Shown: in pieces, positions 52,946 to 62,203 of the stretch
How the letters are laid out: each line of letters starts with the position of its first letter
Position numbering within the stretch: the stretch's first letter is position 1
Source: Flavihumibacter rivuli
GTDB lineage: Bacteria; Bacteroidota; Bacteroidia; Chitinophagales; Chitinophagaceae
Reading direction: 5' to 3'
Length of the DNA: 64,000 bases
Assembly (NCBI RefSeq): GCF_018595685.2
Contig: NZ_CP092334.1
Span: forward strand, 3,128,001 to 3,192,000
Notes under the pieces: generated by a model
The model's input: only the letters and a program-made list of their open reading frames with translations
Told to the model about the DNA's origin: nothing
Databases searched by the model: none
Position numbers and translations under genes: made by a program

Positions 52946-55627
52946 ATGCCTGGATACATGAACCGACCGTTCCGCTTTTGTACACTGTTATTGTTCGCCT
53001 TGGTTACTGATCCGGTCCTTGGCCAACAACCGGTGGCCTTGCAGTGCGAGTATTTGAATAACCCGCTGGGGATAGATGCCAGTAAGCCAAGGTTAGCCTG
53101 GAAGCTCAGTGATGATCGTGCAGGTGCGGTCCAGGCTGCTTACCAAATTATGGTGGCAAGGGATTCCCTTGAGTTGGTGAAGGGAAAGTCACCACTCTGG
53201 AATAGCGGGAAAGTAGTCTCTTCTTCCCAATTGGTGAGTTATGCCGGCCAGCCGCTCGAACCATTCTCAAAGTATTATTGGTTGGTCAGGACCTGGGACG
53301 AAAAAGGGACCCCTTCCAAAAATTCAGGGATTGCCTCTTTCGAGACCGGGATGATGGATATGGCCAATTGGAGCGGCGCATGGATCAGTGATGGCCAGTC
53401 AATTGATGTCAGGCCGGCGCCCTGGTTCAGGAAGGCATTTAAGACAACAAAGACTATCCTTTCGGCAAGGGCCTATATAGCAGCGGCAGGCCTTTATGAA
53501 TTCTACCTGAACGGCGTGAAGCAAGGGGACCATATGCTGGATCCTATGTACACGCGCTTCGACCGCCGCAATCTCTATGTTACCTACGATGTGACCAATG
53601 CCATGAGCCAGGGTAATAATGTGGTCGGCATCTGGTTGGGCAATGGCTGGTATAACCACCAACCCATTGGTGTTTGGGATTTCCATAAGGCTCCCTGGCG
53701 AAACCGCCCGGCCTTCTGTATGGATCTTCGCATAACCTATACCGATGGTTCAGTGGAAACCATTTCAAGTGGAAAGGACTGGAAAACGGCCCTGAGCTCC
53801 CTCAGCTTTAATGCCATTTACGCAGGGGAAGTATATGATGCCAACCGCCACCAGTCGGATTGGAACCTTGCCACCTTTAATGATTCATCATGGACGAATG
53901 TATCCTTGCGCGCTGCCCCTTCCACCAATATTGTAGCGCAGGCCCTTCCTCCCATCCGCATTAAGGAAAGGATCCCATTCAGGTCGATCAGGAAGCTGGC
54001 TGATACGCTTTATATAGCGGACCTGGGAAGGAATATCGCAGGCGTATGTGAGATCAGGCTGAACGGGAGAAAGGGAACGAAGGTAACCCTCAAGCATGGG
54101 GAGAAGTTAAGCCCCGGCGGAAGGCTGGATCAATCCAATATTGATATCTTCTACAGATCGGCGGCGGATATGATCCCATTCCAATCAGACACTTATATCC
54201 TGGATGGCCAGGGGCCAGCAGTGTTTTTGCCGAAGTTTAGCTATAAAGGATTCCAGTACGTTGAGATAAGCAGTGACCAGCCCATCGACCTCAGGAAAGA
54301 AGACCTGGTAGGATGCTTCATGCATAGTGATGTGCCATCAGCAGGAGGATTCAATACGGATAATCCCCTGGTCAATCAATTGTGGAAGGCTACCAATAAT
54401 TCCTATCTATCCAACCTTTATGGATACCCGACGGATTGCCCACAGCGGGAAAAGAATGGCTGGACCGGCGATGCGCATATTGCGTCCGAAACCGGGTTGT
54501 ATAATTTCGATGGCATAAAGGTGTATGAAAAATGGCTGGCCGATCATTTTGACGAACAGCAACCCAATGGGGTTTTGCCGGCTATCATTCCCACCGGTGG
54601 CTGGGGGTATGAATGGGCAAATGGCGTAGACTGGACCAGTACTATCGTGATCATACCATGGAATACCTACCTGTTCTATGGTGATAAACAACTCCTGGAG
54701 AAAAGCTATGATCACATGAAGCGTTATGTGGATTATATCACCAGGCAAAACCCTGGAGGAACTACCTCCTGGGGGCTTGGTGATTGGGTTCCGGTAAAAT
54801 CAAAAGCCTCGCTTGAACTGACTTCAACCTGTTATTACTATGCTGATGCGGTGATCATGGCCAAAGCGGCAAAGCTATTAGGGAAGAATGTAGACGCCCT
54901 TCATTACCAGAAACTGGCTGAAAAGATCAAGGCAGCCTTCAACCAGAAATTCCTTGACCAACGGTCAGGTATATACGCTTCAGGCTTGCAGACAGAACTG
55001 GCCATGCCCTTGTTCTGGAGCTTGGTACCAGCGGAATCAAGGCAGAAGGTTGCCGATAACCTGGCAGCCAGGGTACATGCAGACGGCGACCATATTGATG
55101 TTGGCTTATTGGGAACCAAGGCTATCCTGAATGCCTTGAGTGAGAATGGTTGTGCAGAACTGGCCTACCAACTTGCTTCCAACGAGACTTATCCCTCTTG
55201 GGGCTGGTGGATAAAGAACGGTGCCACTACCTTATTTGAGAACTGGCCGGTTGATGCGAAGAATGATATTTCCATGAACCATATCATGTTTGGTGAGATC
55301 GGGGCCTGGTTCTATAAAGCCCTGGCTGGCATCAAACCTGATGAAAAATTAGCTGGATTCCGGAAGGTCATCATTGAACCCCACTTCGTCAAAGGCCTGA
55401 ATAAGGTGGAAGCCTGGCATGATTCCCCGTTTGGCAGGATCGGTTCATCATGGGAAAGGGTTAAGGGAAATATCCAACTCAGTTTGATTATTCCAGCCGG
55501 TACTAGTGCTGAGCTTCGACTTCCGGGTATAACCGCAAATCAGGTCCTCGTCAACGGCAAACAAGTAAAAACGGTAAATAGTATTACCCTGCAGTCGGGT
55601 AAACACCAAATTCAAATCAAAGAATAA
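52946..55627 (+). CDS. exported alpha-L-rhamnosidase, GH78
   Basis: Cleaves terminal alpha-L-rhamnose from plant glycosides or polysaccharides. The 893-residue protein has a signal peptide (either ATG 52946 or 52958 is possible; the shorter fits better), N-terminal beta domains with CEYLNNPLGIDASKPRLAWKLS, a lectin-like fold with WLGNGWYNHQPIG, and the (alpha/alpha)6 catalytic barrel containing TDCPQREKNGWTGDAHIASETG (residues near 500), where the conserved aspartate/glutamates act. The C-terminal jelly-roll has VEAWHDSPFGRIGSSWER. It is in an operon with an amidohydrolase, a serine hydrolase and GH3. Confidence 0.94.
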   Translation: MPGYMNRPFRFCTLLLFALVTDPVLGQQPVALQCEYLNNPLGIDASKPRLAWKLSDDRAGAVQAAYQIMVARDSLELVKGKSPLWNSGKVVSSSQLVSYAGQPLEPFSKYYWLVRTWDEKGTPSKNSGIASFETGMMDMANWSGAWISDGQSIDVRPAPWFRKAFKTTKTILSARAYIAAAGLYEFYLNGVKQGDHMLDPMYTRFDRRNLYVTYDVTNAMSQGNNVVGIWLGNGWYNHQPIGVWDFHKAPWRNRPAFCMDLRITYTDGSVETISSGKDWKTALSSLSFNAIYAGEVYDANRHQSDWNLATFNDSSWTNVSLRAAPSTNIVAQALPPIRIKERIPFRSIRKLADTLYIADLGRNIAGVCEIRLNGRKGTKVTLKHGEKLSPGGRLDQSNIDIFYRSAADMIPFQSDTYILDGQGPAVFLPKFSYKGFQYVEISSDQPIDLRKEDLVGCFMHSDVPSAGGFNTDNPLVNQLWKATNNSYLSNLYGYPTDCPQREKNGWTGDAHIASETGLYNFDGIKVYEKWLADHFDEQQPNGVLPAIIPTGGWGYEWANGVDWTSTIVIIPWNTYLFYGDKQLLEKSYDHMKRYVDYITRQNPGGTTSWGLGDWVPVKSKASLELTSTCYYYADAVIMAKAAKLLGKNVDALHYQKLAEKIKAAFNQKFLDQRSGIYASGLQTELAMPLFWSLVPAESRQKVADNLAARVHADGDHIDVGLLGTKAILNALSENGCAELAYQLASNETYPSWGWWIKNGATTLFENWPVDAKNDISMNHIMFGEIGAWFYKALAGIKPDEKLAGFRKVIIEPHFVKGLNKVEAWHDSPFGRIGSSWERVKGNIQLSLIIPAGTSAELRLPGITANQVLVNGKQVKTVNSITLQSGKHQIQIKE

Positions 55628-55637
55628 AACCTAAATC

Positions 55638-57152
55638 ATGCGCTATCCTAAAATGCTGCTCCTTTTTAGTATTTGCCTGTTGACCACTAATTGGCTCAGT
55701 GCACAACGCAAGCAGAAGGGAATGGACACTACTGCTGTATTTGACGCCTATGCAAAAAAGGCCATGGAAGATTGGCGGGTACCGGGTATGGCGATTGCAG
55801 TGGTTCGGGATAACAAAGTGGTGTACAGGAAGGCCTATGGCACCACCAGGCTTGGGACCGGAAAGGCAGTAGATGAACAGACCCTATTCGCTTGCGCCTC
55901 CACTACAAAAGCCATGACAGCTGCCTGCATGGGTATGCTGGTAGATGAAGGCAAGGTAAAATGGACTGACCCAGTGATCAAATACCTCCCGGACTTCCGG
56001 GTCTATGATCCTTATGTGACCAGGGAGTTACAGATTCGGGACCTTTTCATTCACAATAGCGGCGTGGGCAATGCGGATTTTCTCTGGGGATACAATACGT
56101 TGGATTCAGATGGCATACTGCGGCAAATGGCACTGGTAAAGCCCAGCTATTCTTTCCGCAGTAGTTATATCTACCAGAATATCTTCTACCTGGTGGCAGG
56201 AAAGGTAATAGAAAAAGTAAGTGGGATGACCTGGGCAGCTTTCATGGACCAGCGTATTTTCAGGCCATTGGGGATGTCGAGAACGAAAGCGGAATTAAGA
56301 TTGGTCAAGGATGATAATATCGCCACCCCGCATTACGTGATCGATAGCGTGGTTCAGCCCATTGTGAGGGATACTGCAGACCAGGTCGGACCGGCTGGTT
56401 CAGTTTATTCCAGCATAGAGGATATTACCAAATGGGTAAGTTGCATGTTGGATAGCAGTAAGTACAGTGGCGGAAGGTTGGTGAAGCCAGAGACCTGGAA
56501 AGAATTGCTCAGGCCACAGGTCATACTACCCGCAGAAGAATTCTATCCCACCCAGCGACTGACCCATCCTAATTTCCTAACTTATGCCATGGGATGGTTT
56601 CAGCATGATTATAAGGGAAAGAAGTTGAATATGCATACCGGGAGTCTGTCCGGGGAAGTAGCGATCCATGGCCAGATCCCGGAAGTAAATACAGCAGTAT
56701 ATGTATTCGCCAACCTCGACCATGCTGAAATGAGGCACGCTTTGATGTATAAGGCATTCGACCTGTACGCACTGGGCGGTAACAGGGATTGGCACCAGGA
56801 AATGTTTGCCTTGTATCAATCCATCCAAAAGAACCGTGCACAACAGGTGAAGGAATTTGAAAGCAAAAGGGTGACCGGCACCAAACCCAGCCATGACCTG
56901 AAGGATTATGCAGGGGTATATGAGGATCCTTTATATGGGAAAATTGAGATCACCTTGCAGGGAGACCGGTTGTTGTTGGTATTGAACGATCGGGGAAAGG
57001 GAAAACTGGAACACTGGCATTATGATGCTTTCAAGATGCAGTGGGATGAAAAGTGGAATGGCAGTATGCTGATCGGTTTCCAGTCCGATGGCTATGGAAA
57101 GATCAGGGAACTCATATATGGGAATGCAGTTTTCCACAAACGTCCTGAATAA
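55638..57152 (+). CDS. exported serine hydrolase, class C beta-lactamase-related with C-terminal DUF3471-like domain
   Basis: A 504-residue protein with a signal peptide (ending WLSAQ). The class C active site has STTK (about 94-97), the YxN-like segment SYIYQNIFY and HTG in LNMHTGSLSGE. Around residue 395 a C-terminal beta domain begins (LKDYAGVYEDPLYGKIEITLQGDRLLLVL), as in many esterase/peptidase relatives of AmpC. Possible roles are D-amino-acid peptidase or carbohydrate esterase; true beta-lactamase activity is not implied. It is 10 bp after the rhamnosidase and 34 bp before GH3. Confidence 0.9.
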   Translation: MRYPKMLLLFSICLLTTNWLSAQRKQKGMDTTAVFDAYAKKAMEDWRVPGMAIAVVRDNKVVYRKAYGTTRLGTGKAVDEQTLFACASTTKAMTAACMGMLVDEGKVKWTDPVIKYLPDFRVYDPYVTRELQIRDLFIHNSGVGNADFLWGYNTLDSDGILRQMALVKPSYSFRSSYIYQNIFYLVAGKVIEKVSGMTWAAFMDQRIFRPLGMSRTKAELRLVKDDNIATPHYVIDSVVQPIVRDTADQVGPAGSVYSSIEDITKWVSCMLDSSKYSGGRLVKPETWKELLRPQVILPAEEFYPTQRLTHPNFLTYAMGWFQHDYKGKKLNMHTGSLSGEVAIHGQIPEVNTAVYVFANLDHAEMRHALMYKAFDLYALGGNRDWHQEMFALYQSIQKNRAQQVKEFESKRVTGTKPSHDLKDYAGVYEDPLYGKIEITLQGDRLLLVLNDRGKGKLEHWHYDAFKMQWDEKWNGSMLIGFQSDGYGKIRELIYGNAVFHKRPE

Positions 57153-57186
57153 ACCAATTTCAATCATCACTTCAAATAGTTCTTCA

Positions 57187-59508
57187 ATGAGATCATTGTT
57201 GTCGCTTTCAATAGCCGGTATCTTATTACCAGCCATGGCCCACTCCCAACAGAAATGGAATGAGAATTCCTTCGGTATCTATAACCTGGTCAAGAACCCG
57301 GGAGGGGTTACACTGGGTTACGCTCCGGCATCAGGGGTGAAGATCCTGACGGTAAATGGGTTGGCCTTTAAGGACCTTAACAGGAATGGCCAACTTGACA
57401 AGTATGAAGACTGGCGTTTACCCGTGGACGTTAGGGCAAAGGACCTGGCATCCCAGTTATCCATTGAGGAGATCGCCGGCCTGATGTTGTATTCTTCCCA
57501 TCAATCCATTCCCGCAAGGTCAACAGGATATTTTGCCGGCACCTATAATGGGAAGCCATACAAAGAAGGGGAAGTTGATCCAACAGACCTCACCGACCAG
57601 CAAAAGAAATTCCTGAAGGAAGATAACCTCAGGCATGTATTGGTGACCACTGTATTGACCCCGGAAGTTGCCGCCAAGTGGAGCAATAAGCTGCAGGCCT
57701 ATTGTGAGGGACTGGGCAAGGGAATACCTGCCAATAACAGTTCTGACCCGCGCCATGGAACACAGGCAAGGGCCGAATACAATGCCGCGGCGGGTGGCAG
57801 GATATCCATGTGGCCCTCATCACTGGGAATGGCTGCTACTTTTGATCCTGCACTGGTAGAGCAATTTGGCCGGATTGCTGCTGCCGAGTACAGGGCATTG
57901 GGTTTGACCACGGCATTGTCACCCCAGGTAGATATTGCGACTGAGCCACGTTGGGGAAGGTTTGAAGGAACATTCGGGGAAAGCCCCAAACTTTCGGCAG
58001 CCATGGCAGAAGCCTATTGTAATGGCTTCCAGACCTCAACCGGTATCAAGGAGATCGCCAATGGCTGGGGATATGGCAGCGTAAATGCCATGGTGAAACA
58101 CTGGCCGGGTGGTGGTGCGGGTGAAGCCGGACGCGACGCACACTATGCCAATGGAAAATTTGCGGTTTACCCCGGGGACAATTTTGTTGAACACCTTATC
58201 CCATTTACCGAAGGCGCATTTAAGCTTAAGGGCAAGACGAGGAAGGCTTCCGCAGTAATGCCCTATTATACCATTTCCTGGAACCAGGATAAGAAGAATG
58301 GTGAGAATGTCGCCAATAATTACAATCGGTATATGATCACCGACCTTCTTCGCAACAAGTACAATTATGATGGAGTGGTTTGTACCGATTGGCTGGTAAC
58401 GGGTGACCATAAGGCCATGGATGTATTCGTTGATGGAAAATCATGGGGCGTTGAAAACCTTAGCCTTGCTGAAAGGCACTACAAGGTATTGATGGCCGGT
58501 GCTGACCAATATGGGGGTAACAATGATATGAAACCCATATTGGAAGCGTACCAGATCGGTATAGAGGAACATGGGGAAGCTAAGATGCGTGAGAGAATGG
58601 AGCAATCTGCCGTTCGACTGCTCCGCAATATTTTCAACACCGGAGTGTTTGAGAATCCCTATATCGATCCGGAAATCACCAGGGCCACCGTTGGTAAGCC
58701 TGAATTTATCAAAGCTGGTTTTGAAGCACAGTTGAAATCGGTTGTGATGTTAAAAAATAAGGGGCATGTTTTGCCAATGGCTGCTACCAGGACAGTTTAT
58801 GTTCCCAAACGCTATGTTGCTGCCAGCAGGAACTTTCTTGGTGCAGAGATCCCTGCATCCAATGATTATCCCTTTAATATGGAATTAGTGAAGCGATATT
58901 TCAAGGTGACCGATAACCCGGCTGAAGCTGATTTCGCTTTGGTGGGAATAGAGAATCCCAAAAGCGGAATTGGGTATGATAAGGAGGATGTAGCGAAAGG
59001 CGGAAATGGGTATATACCTATCAGCCTGCAGTATGAAGATTATACGGCTACTGATGCCCGTGAGACCAGCATTGCCGGCGGTGATCCAATGGAATCCTTC
59101 ACCAACAGGTCCTATAAAGGAAAGACAGTGAAGACCAGGAATGCCACGGATATCCAACTCATCAGGGAGACAAAGGAGAAAATGAAAGGCAAGCCTGTAA
59201 TCGTTACCATCAACTTGTCAAACCCGATGGTGTTTTCGGAATTTGAAACTGGAGTGGATGCTATTCTGGTAAGCTTTAATGTGCAAGACCAGGCATTGCT
59301 GGAGATCATTTCCGGTAAGGCAGAGCCATCAGCATTATTACCCATGCAAATGCCGGCAGATATGGGTTCGGTGGAGAAACAGGCTGAGGATGTTCCCTTT
59401 GACCTGAAATGCCATAAGGATTCCGAAGGAAACCTTTATGACTTTGGGTTTGGTCTGAATTGGAAAGGTGTGATCAACGACAAGCGGGTCAAGACCTTTC
59501 AAAAATAA
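57187..59508 (+). CDS. exported GH3 family beta-glycosidase
   Basis: A 773-residue glycosidase with a signal peptide (MRSLLSLSIAGILLPAMAHSQ). The GH3 barrel contains PRHGTQARAEYNAAAGGRISMWPSSLGMAAT, SPQVDIATEPRWGRFEGTFGESPKLSAAMAEAYCNGFQ and KHWPGGGAGEAGRDAH, and the nucleophile aspartate is in YDGVVCTDW (about 400). The second alpha/beta domain follows. The start at 57187 gives a clean signal peptide; the longer frame overlaps the preceding gene. It completes the four-gene operon and is intact, unlike the GH3 at 32792. The sugar (glucose, xylose or other) is not determined. Confidence 0.93.
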   Translation: MRSLLSLSIAGILLPAMAHSQQKWNENSFGIYNLVKNPGGVTLGYAPASGVKILTVNGLAFKDLNRNGQLDKYEDWRLPVDVRAKDLASQLSIEEIAGLMLYSSHQSIPARSTGYFAGTYNGKPYKEGEVDPTDLTDQQKKFLKEDNLRHVLVTTVLTPEVAAKWSNKLQAYCEGLGKGIPANNSSDPRHGTQARAEYNAAAGGRISMWPSSLGMAATFDPALVEQFGRIAAAEYRALGLTTALSPQVDIATEPRWGRFEGTFGESPKLSAAMAEAYCNGFQTSTGIKEIANGWGYGSVNAMVKHWPGGGAGEAGRDAHYANGKFAVYPGDNFVEHLIPFTEGAFKLKGKTRKASAVMPYYTISWNQDKKNGENVANNYNRYMITDLLRNKYNYDGVVCTDWLVTGDHKAMDVFVDGKSWGVENLSLAERHYKVLMAGADQYGGNNDMKPILEAYQIGIEEHGEAKMRERMEQSAVRLLRNIFNTGVFENPYIDPEITRATVGKPEFIKAGFEAQLKSVVMLKNKGHVLPMAATRTVYVPKRYVAASRNFLGAEIPASNDYPFNMELVKRYFKVTDNPAEADFALVGIENPKSGIGYDKEDVAKGGNGYIPISLQYEDYTATDARETSIAGGDPMESFTNRSYKGKTVKTRNATDIQLIRETKEKMKGKPVIVTINLSNPMVFSEFETGVDAILVSFNVQDQALLEIISGKAEPSALLPMQMPADMGSVEKQAEDVPFDLKCHKDSEGNLYDFGFGLNWKGVINDKRVKTFQK

Positions 59509-59525
59509 ATCCTTCTATAGGAATG

Positions 59526-59556
59526 AAAGGCAGCGGTAATCCCGCTGCTTTTTTAT
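59526..59556. terminator. bidirectional terminator
   Basis: Stem gcagcgg (59530-59536) pairs with ccgctgc (59542-59548) followed by T6. It ends the glycosidase operon on the plus strand and is only a few bases past the M20 gene on the minus strand. Confidence 0.85.
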
Positions 59557-60872
59557 TTCTGCTTTGGCATCAGGTCCATAAGGCTATTGGTCATTACCCT
59601 CACAGCCCCAGGAATGGCTGATTGGTAATCGGGAGCGAACCTGGGTGAGTGCAGTGATGGTAACTCCGTTTTACCCTGCCTGGCCAATTCCTTTCTTTCG
59701 GGGGAAACTGTTCCGATCCAAACCAGGTAGGACGGGATCCTGGACTCCTGCTGGCCATAAATGCCGAAGTCTTCCCCGATCATAATAGGTTGAACCTTTG
59801 TAACGGACTGCTCCCCCAGCTTCGCAACCAGATTATTCCTCAGGCGTTCCCCCAGAATGGGATCATTGTAAACAGAAGGAATGGACATGTCCAGAAGATC
59901 AAAAACCGGCATGCGGTCCTTTTCCAATCCAGCCGCAGCTGCCAGGTTGTTCCCAATGGTCTTGAGCCTGTTGAAGATCAGTTCACGGGATTCCTTGCTG
60001 TAGGAACGAATGGTAAGCTTGAGTGTTACCTGGTCGGGGATGATGTTCCCTACAGTGCCTCCATTGATGGCACCTACGGTGATAACAGCTGGATCATTGG
60101 GTGACAGGTTACGGCTAACGATACTTTGAATGGCAGTCACGAATTGTGCCGCCAGTAATACCGGGTCAATGGCCTGTTGGGGTACCGCACCGTGTCCACC
60201 CTTACCATAGAAGGTAATGTTCAGCATGTCAGTAGCAGCCATAGCGAAGCCATCGCAAAAGCCAGCCTGGCCGGTAAGCAATTCTGCATGATCATGGAAG
60301 GCCAGCTGGATATCAGGTTTAGGTAATGACCTGAAAGCCGGGGATGCCACCACTTTCTTTGCCCCCTGCCCGGTCTCTTCCGCGGATTGTGCCAGGAGAA
60401 TGAGCGTACCTGTCCATAGGCTTTTCATTTCCGCCATTGCCCTGGCTGTTCCCAGCCAGCTGCTCATATGGATATCGTGTCCACAGGCATGCATAGCCGA
60501 AACGGTTTCTTCCCCCCGCTTCACCTGCACCTTGCTGGCATAATCAAGGTTGGTAAGTTCCTTTAATGGTAGTCCGTCCATATCCGTACGGTATAACACC
60601 ACCGGCCCTTTCCCATTGCGAAGGACGGCGGCGAAACTATGGTAACCCATGGAATCGGTTATTTCATAGCCCATGGAAAGGAGTTCCTTCTTCAAATAGG
60701 CAGCAGTCTTTTCTTCCATGGTACTGAGCTCCGGGTTGGCATGCAGGTGCTTGTACCAGGATTCGTAAGCGGCCTTCTGGCCACTGATGGATTCATCAAT
60801 TTTCTTTACTTGTGCCTGAGAAAAACCCAGCGCCGGAACCAATACAAAAAGCAATGGAATGGAATGTTTCAT
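59553..60872 (-). CDS. exported M20-family amidohydrolase (hippurate/IAA-amino-acid hydrolase type)
   Basis: A zinc/manganese-dependent amidohydrolase of 439 residues with a signal peptide (ending GFSQ). Metal-binding regions are VVLYRTDMDGLPL, MHACGHDIHM and QSAEETGQGAK, and the dimerisation domain starts near DMLNITFYGKGGHGAVPQQAIDP. These enzymes split N-acyl amino acids; export suggests work on peptides or conjugates in the periplasm. It is downstream of the Dabb gene on the same strand with 99 bp between, including a hairpin. Confidence 0.93.
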   Translation of the reverse strand: MKHSIPLLFVLVPALGFSQAQVKKIDESISGQKAAYESWYKHLHANPELSTMEEKTAAYLKKELLSMGYEITDSMGYHSFAAVLRNGKGPVVLYRTDMDGLPLKELTNLDYASKVQVKRGEETVSAMHACGHDIHMSSWLGTARAMAEMKSLWTGTLILLAQSAEETGQGAKKVVASPAFRSLPKPDIQLAFHDHAELLTGQAGFCDGFAMAATDMLNITFYGKGGHGAVPQQAIDPVLLAAQFVTAIQSIVSRNLSPNDPAVITVGAINGGTVGNIIPDQVTLKLTIRSYSKESRELIFNRLKTIGNNLAAAAGLEKDRMPVFDLLDMSIPSVYNDPILGERLRNNLVAKLGEQSVTKVQPIMIGEDFGIYGQQESRIPSYLVWIGTVSPERKELARQGKTELPSLHSPRFAPDYQSAIPGAVRVMTNSLMDLMPKQK

Positions 60873-60907
60873 GCAGTAAGATTAGCAACCAATGAAATTA
60901 ATGAATT

Positions 60908-60932
60908 AACCCATCGGGAATACCGATGGGTT
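60908..60932. terminator. hairpin between the Dabb and M20 genes
   Basis: Stem aacccatcgg (60908-60917) pairs with ccgatgggtt (60923-60932). On the minus strand the following sequence is T-rich but broken (aattcattaattt). It probably ends the upstream Dabb transcript. Confidence 0.5.
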
Positions 60933-60971
60933 AAGTAAGGGAGCTTATAATCCTGAAATTTGGTTGATCCG

Positions 60972-61349
60972 TTAGTTCACGAAGTAGTCAACCACGAAGA
61001 CCTTATCCATATGTGGTTTCAGTACCTTCTGGAAGTCCCGGTGTGCCGGGTGTTCCTGGTAATCGGCCAGGTCTTTTTCTGAATGGAAGGTAAGGATAAA
61101 GCAATGCGTGAATTCGGGGTTGAGTTTTTCAGGGCTCATGTTGACACCCCATTCAACGGCTTTGATCTGTGGCACCTTTCCATGAAGTGCTGCAAAAGTT
61201 TCCGCCACTTTTTTGATATCATCAGCAGAAGAACTTTTCTTAAAGGAGAATACTACCACATGCCTGAGTAATTTAGGTTGTGAAGCAGTTTGGGCAAGAA
61301 CCGCCACATTGATGAACAGGGCAGTCAGGAGAATAGAAAGTACTTTCAT
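60972..61349 (-). CDS. exported Dabb (stress-responsive alpha/beta barrel) protein
   Basis: A 125-residue protein with a signal peptide (MKVLSILLTALFINVAVLAQ) followed by a single Dabb domain: LLRHVVVFSFKKSSSADDIKKVAETFAAL, IKAVEWGVNMSPEKLN and HCFILTFHSEKDLADYQEHPAHRDFQKVL. The histidine in LRHVV is typical of the fold, which forms dimeric barrels; some relatives are enzymes, most are uncharacterised. Export is the unusual point. It starts 16 bp after the aldo/keto reductase gene, so it belongs to the PhyH-AKR-Dabb run. Confidence 0.87.
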   Translation of the reverse strand: MKVLSILLTALFINVAVLAQTASQPKLLRHVVVFSFKKSSSADDIKKVAETFAALHGKVPQIKAVEWGVNMSPEKLNPEFTHCFILTFHSEKDLADYQEHPAHRDFQKVLKPHMDKVFVVDYFVN

Positions 61350-61365
61350 AATTAAGTAGATGTAG

Positions 61366-62184
61366 TTAAAGCATGGTCATGGGGTCATCGCAGATCCGGA
61401 AGTCCTCATTGAAGCTATCCATAAAAGCAATATCCTCCTTGTCCATGGTGAATAGAATGCTGTCAAAATTTTCCTGGAGTCTTTGCTTGCTGGACGATTT
61501 GGGAATGGTTGAAAAACCGTGCTCCAGGTTCCAGCGCAGGACCAACTGTGCCGGTGTCCGTTGGTATTTCCCACAAAGGATCTGTAGCCTTGGGTCATCC
61601 AGCTTTTTTCCCCTCGTTATGGGTGAATAGGATTGTAACTGGATCCTATTGGCCGCACAATAGGTAACCAATGTTTTGTCGTATAGCCAGGGAGTCAACT
61701 CTACCTGGTCCAGGACGGGCGTAATGGAAGCGTATCCTTCCAATTCCTTTAGGAAGGGTAGCAGGTAATTGGCAACGCCAATGGCCCGTACCCGTTTATC
61801 CTGGTAAAGTTTTTCCAGTGCCAGCCAGGTTTCCTTGCGTTGCCCCTTTACGGGCCAGTGCACGAGATAGAGGTCCACATAATCCATATTCAGCTTTTTC
61901 AGGCTGGTATCGAAAGCCTTGAGGGTAGCGTCAAAGCCATGGTCATTGTTCCCCACTTTCGTAGTGACAAAGATCTCTTCCCTCGCCATACCACTTTGCC
62001 TGATCGCATTGCCGATCTCTTTTTCATTTTCGTAAAGTGAGGCGGTATCTATCAGCCGGTAGCCTATATCCAGTGCGTCCAAAACAGCCCGTTCGGCTTC
62101 CTGGTTGTACATGTCATAAACACCAAGTCCAAGCAATGGCATAGATATGCCATTGCTCAGCGTAGTGATGGGTTGATTTACCAT
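61366..62184 (-). CDS. aldo/keto reductase
   Basis: An NADPH-dependent oxidoreductase of 272 residues with a complete catalytic tetrad: D46, Y51 (DTASLYENEKEIG), K76 (FVTTKVG) and H109 (VDLYLVHWP). The cofactor-binding end has RWNLEHGFSTIPKSSSKQRLQENF, giving the IPKS motif typical of the family. Physiological substrate unknown; sequence type is near the 2,5-diketogluconate/methylglyoxal reductase group. It follows the PhyH dioxygenase by 19 bp and precedes the Dabb gene by 16 bp. Confidence 0.93.
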   Translation of the reverse strand: MVNQPITTLSNGISMPLLGLGVYDMYNQEAERAVLDALDIGYRLIDTASLYENEKEIGNAIRQSGMAREEIFVTTKVGNNDHGFDATLKAFDTSLKKLNMDYVDLYLVHWPVKGQRKETWLALEKLYQDKRVRAIGVANYLLPFLKELEGYASITPVLDQVELTPWLYDKTLVTYCAANRIQLQSYSPITRGKKLDDPRLQILCGKYQRTPAQLVLRWNLEHGFSTIPKSSSKQRLQENFDSILFTMDKEDIAFMDSFNEDFRICDDPMTML

Positions 62185-62203
62185 AGTTGCTTATCTGTAT
62201 TGA

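Noticed and set aside
57088..57186. Longer N-terminus for the second GH3 enzyme
   Set aside because: It overlaps the 3' end of the preceding serine hydrolase gene, and the ATG at 57187 starts a clean signal peptide.
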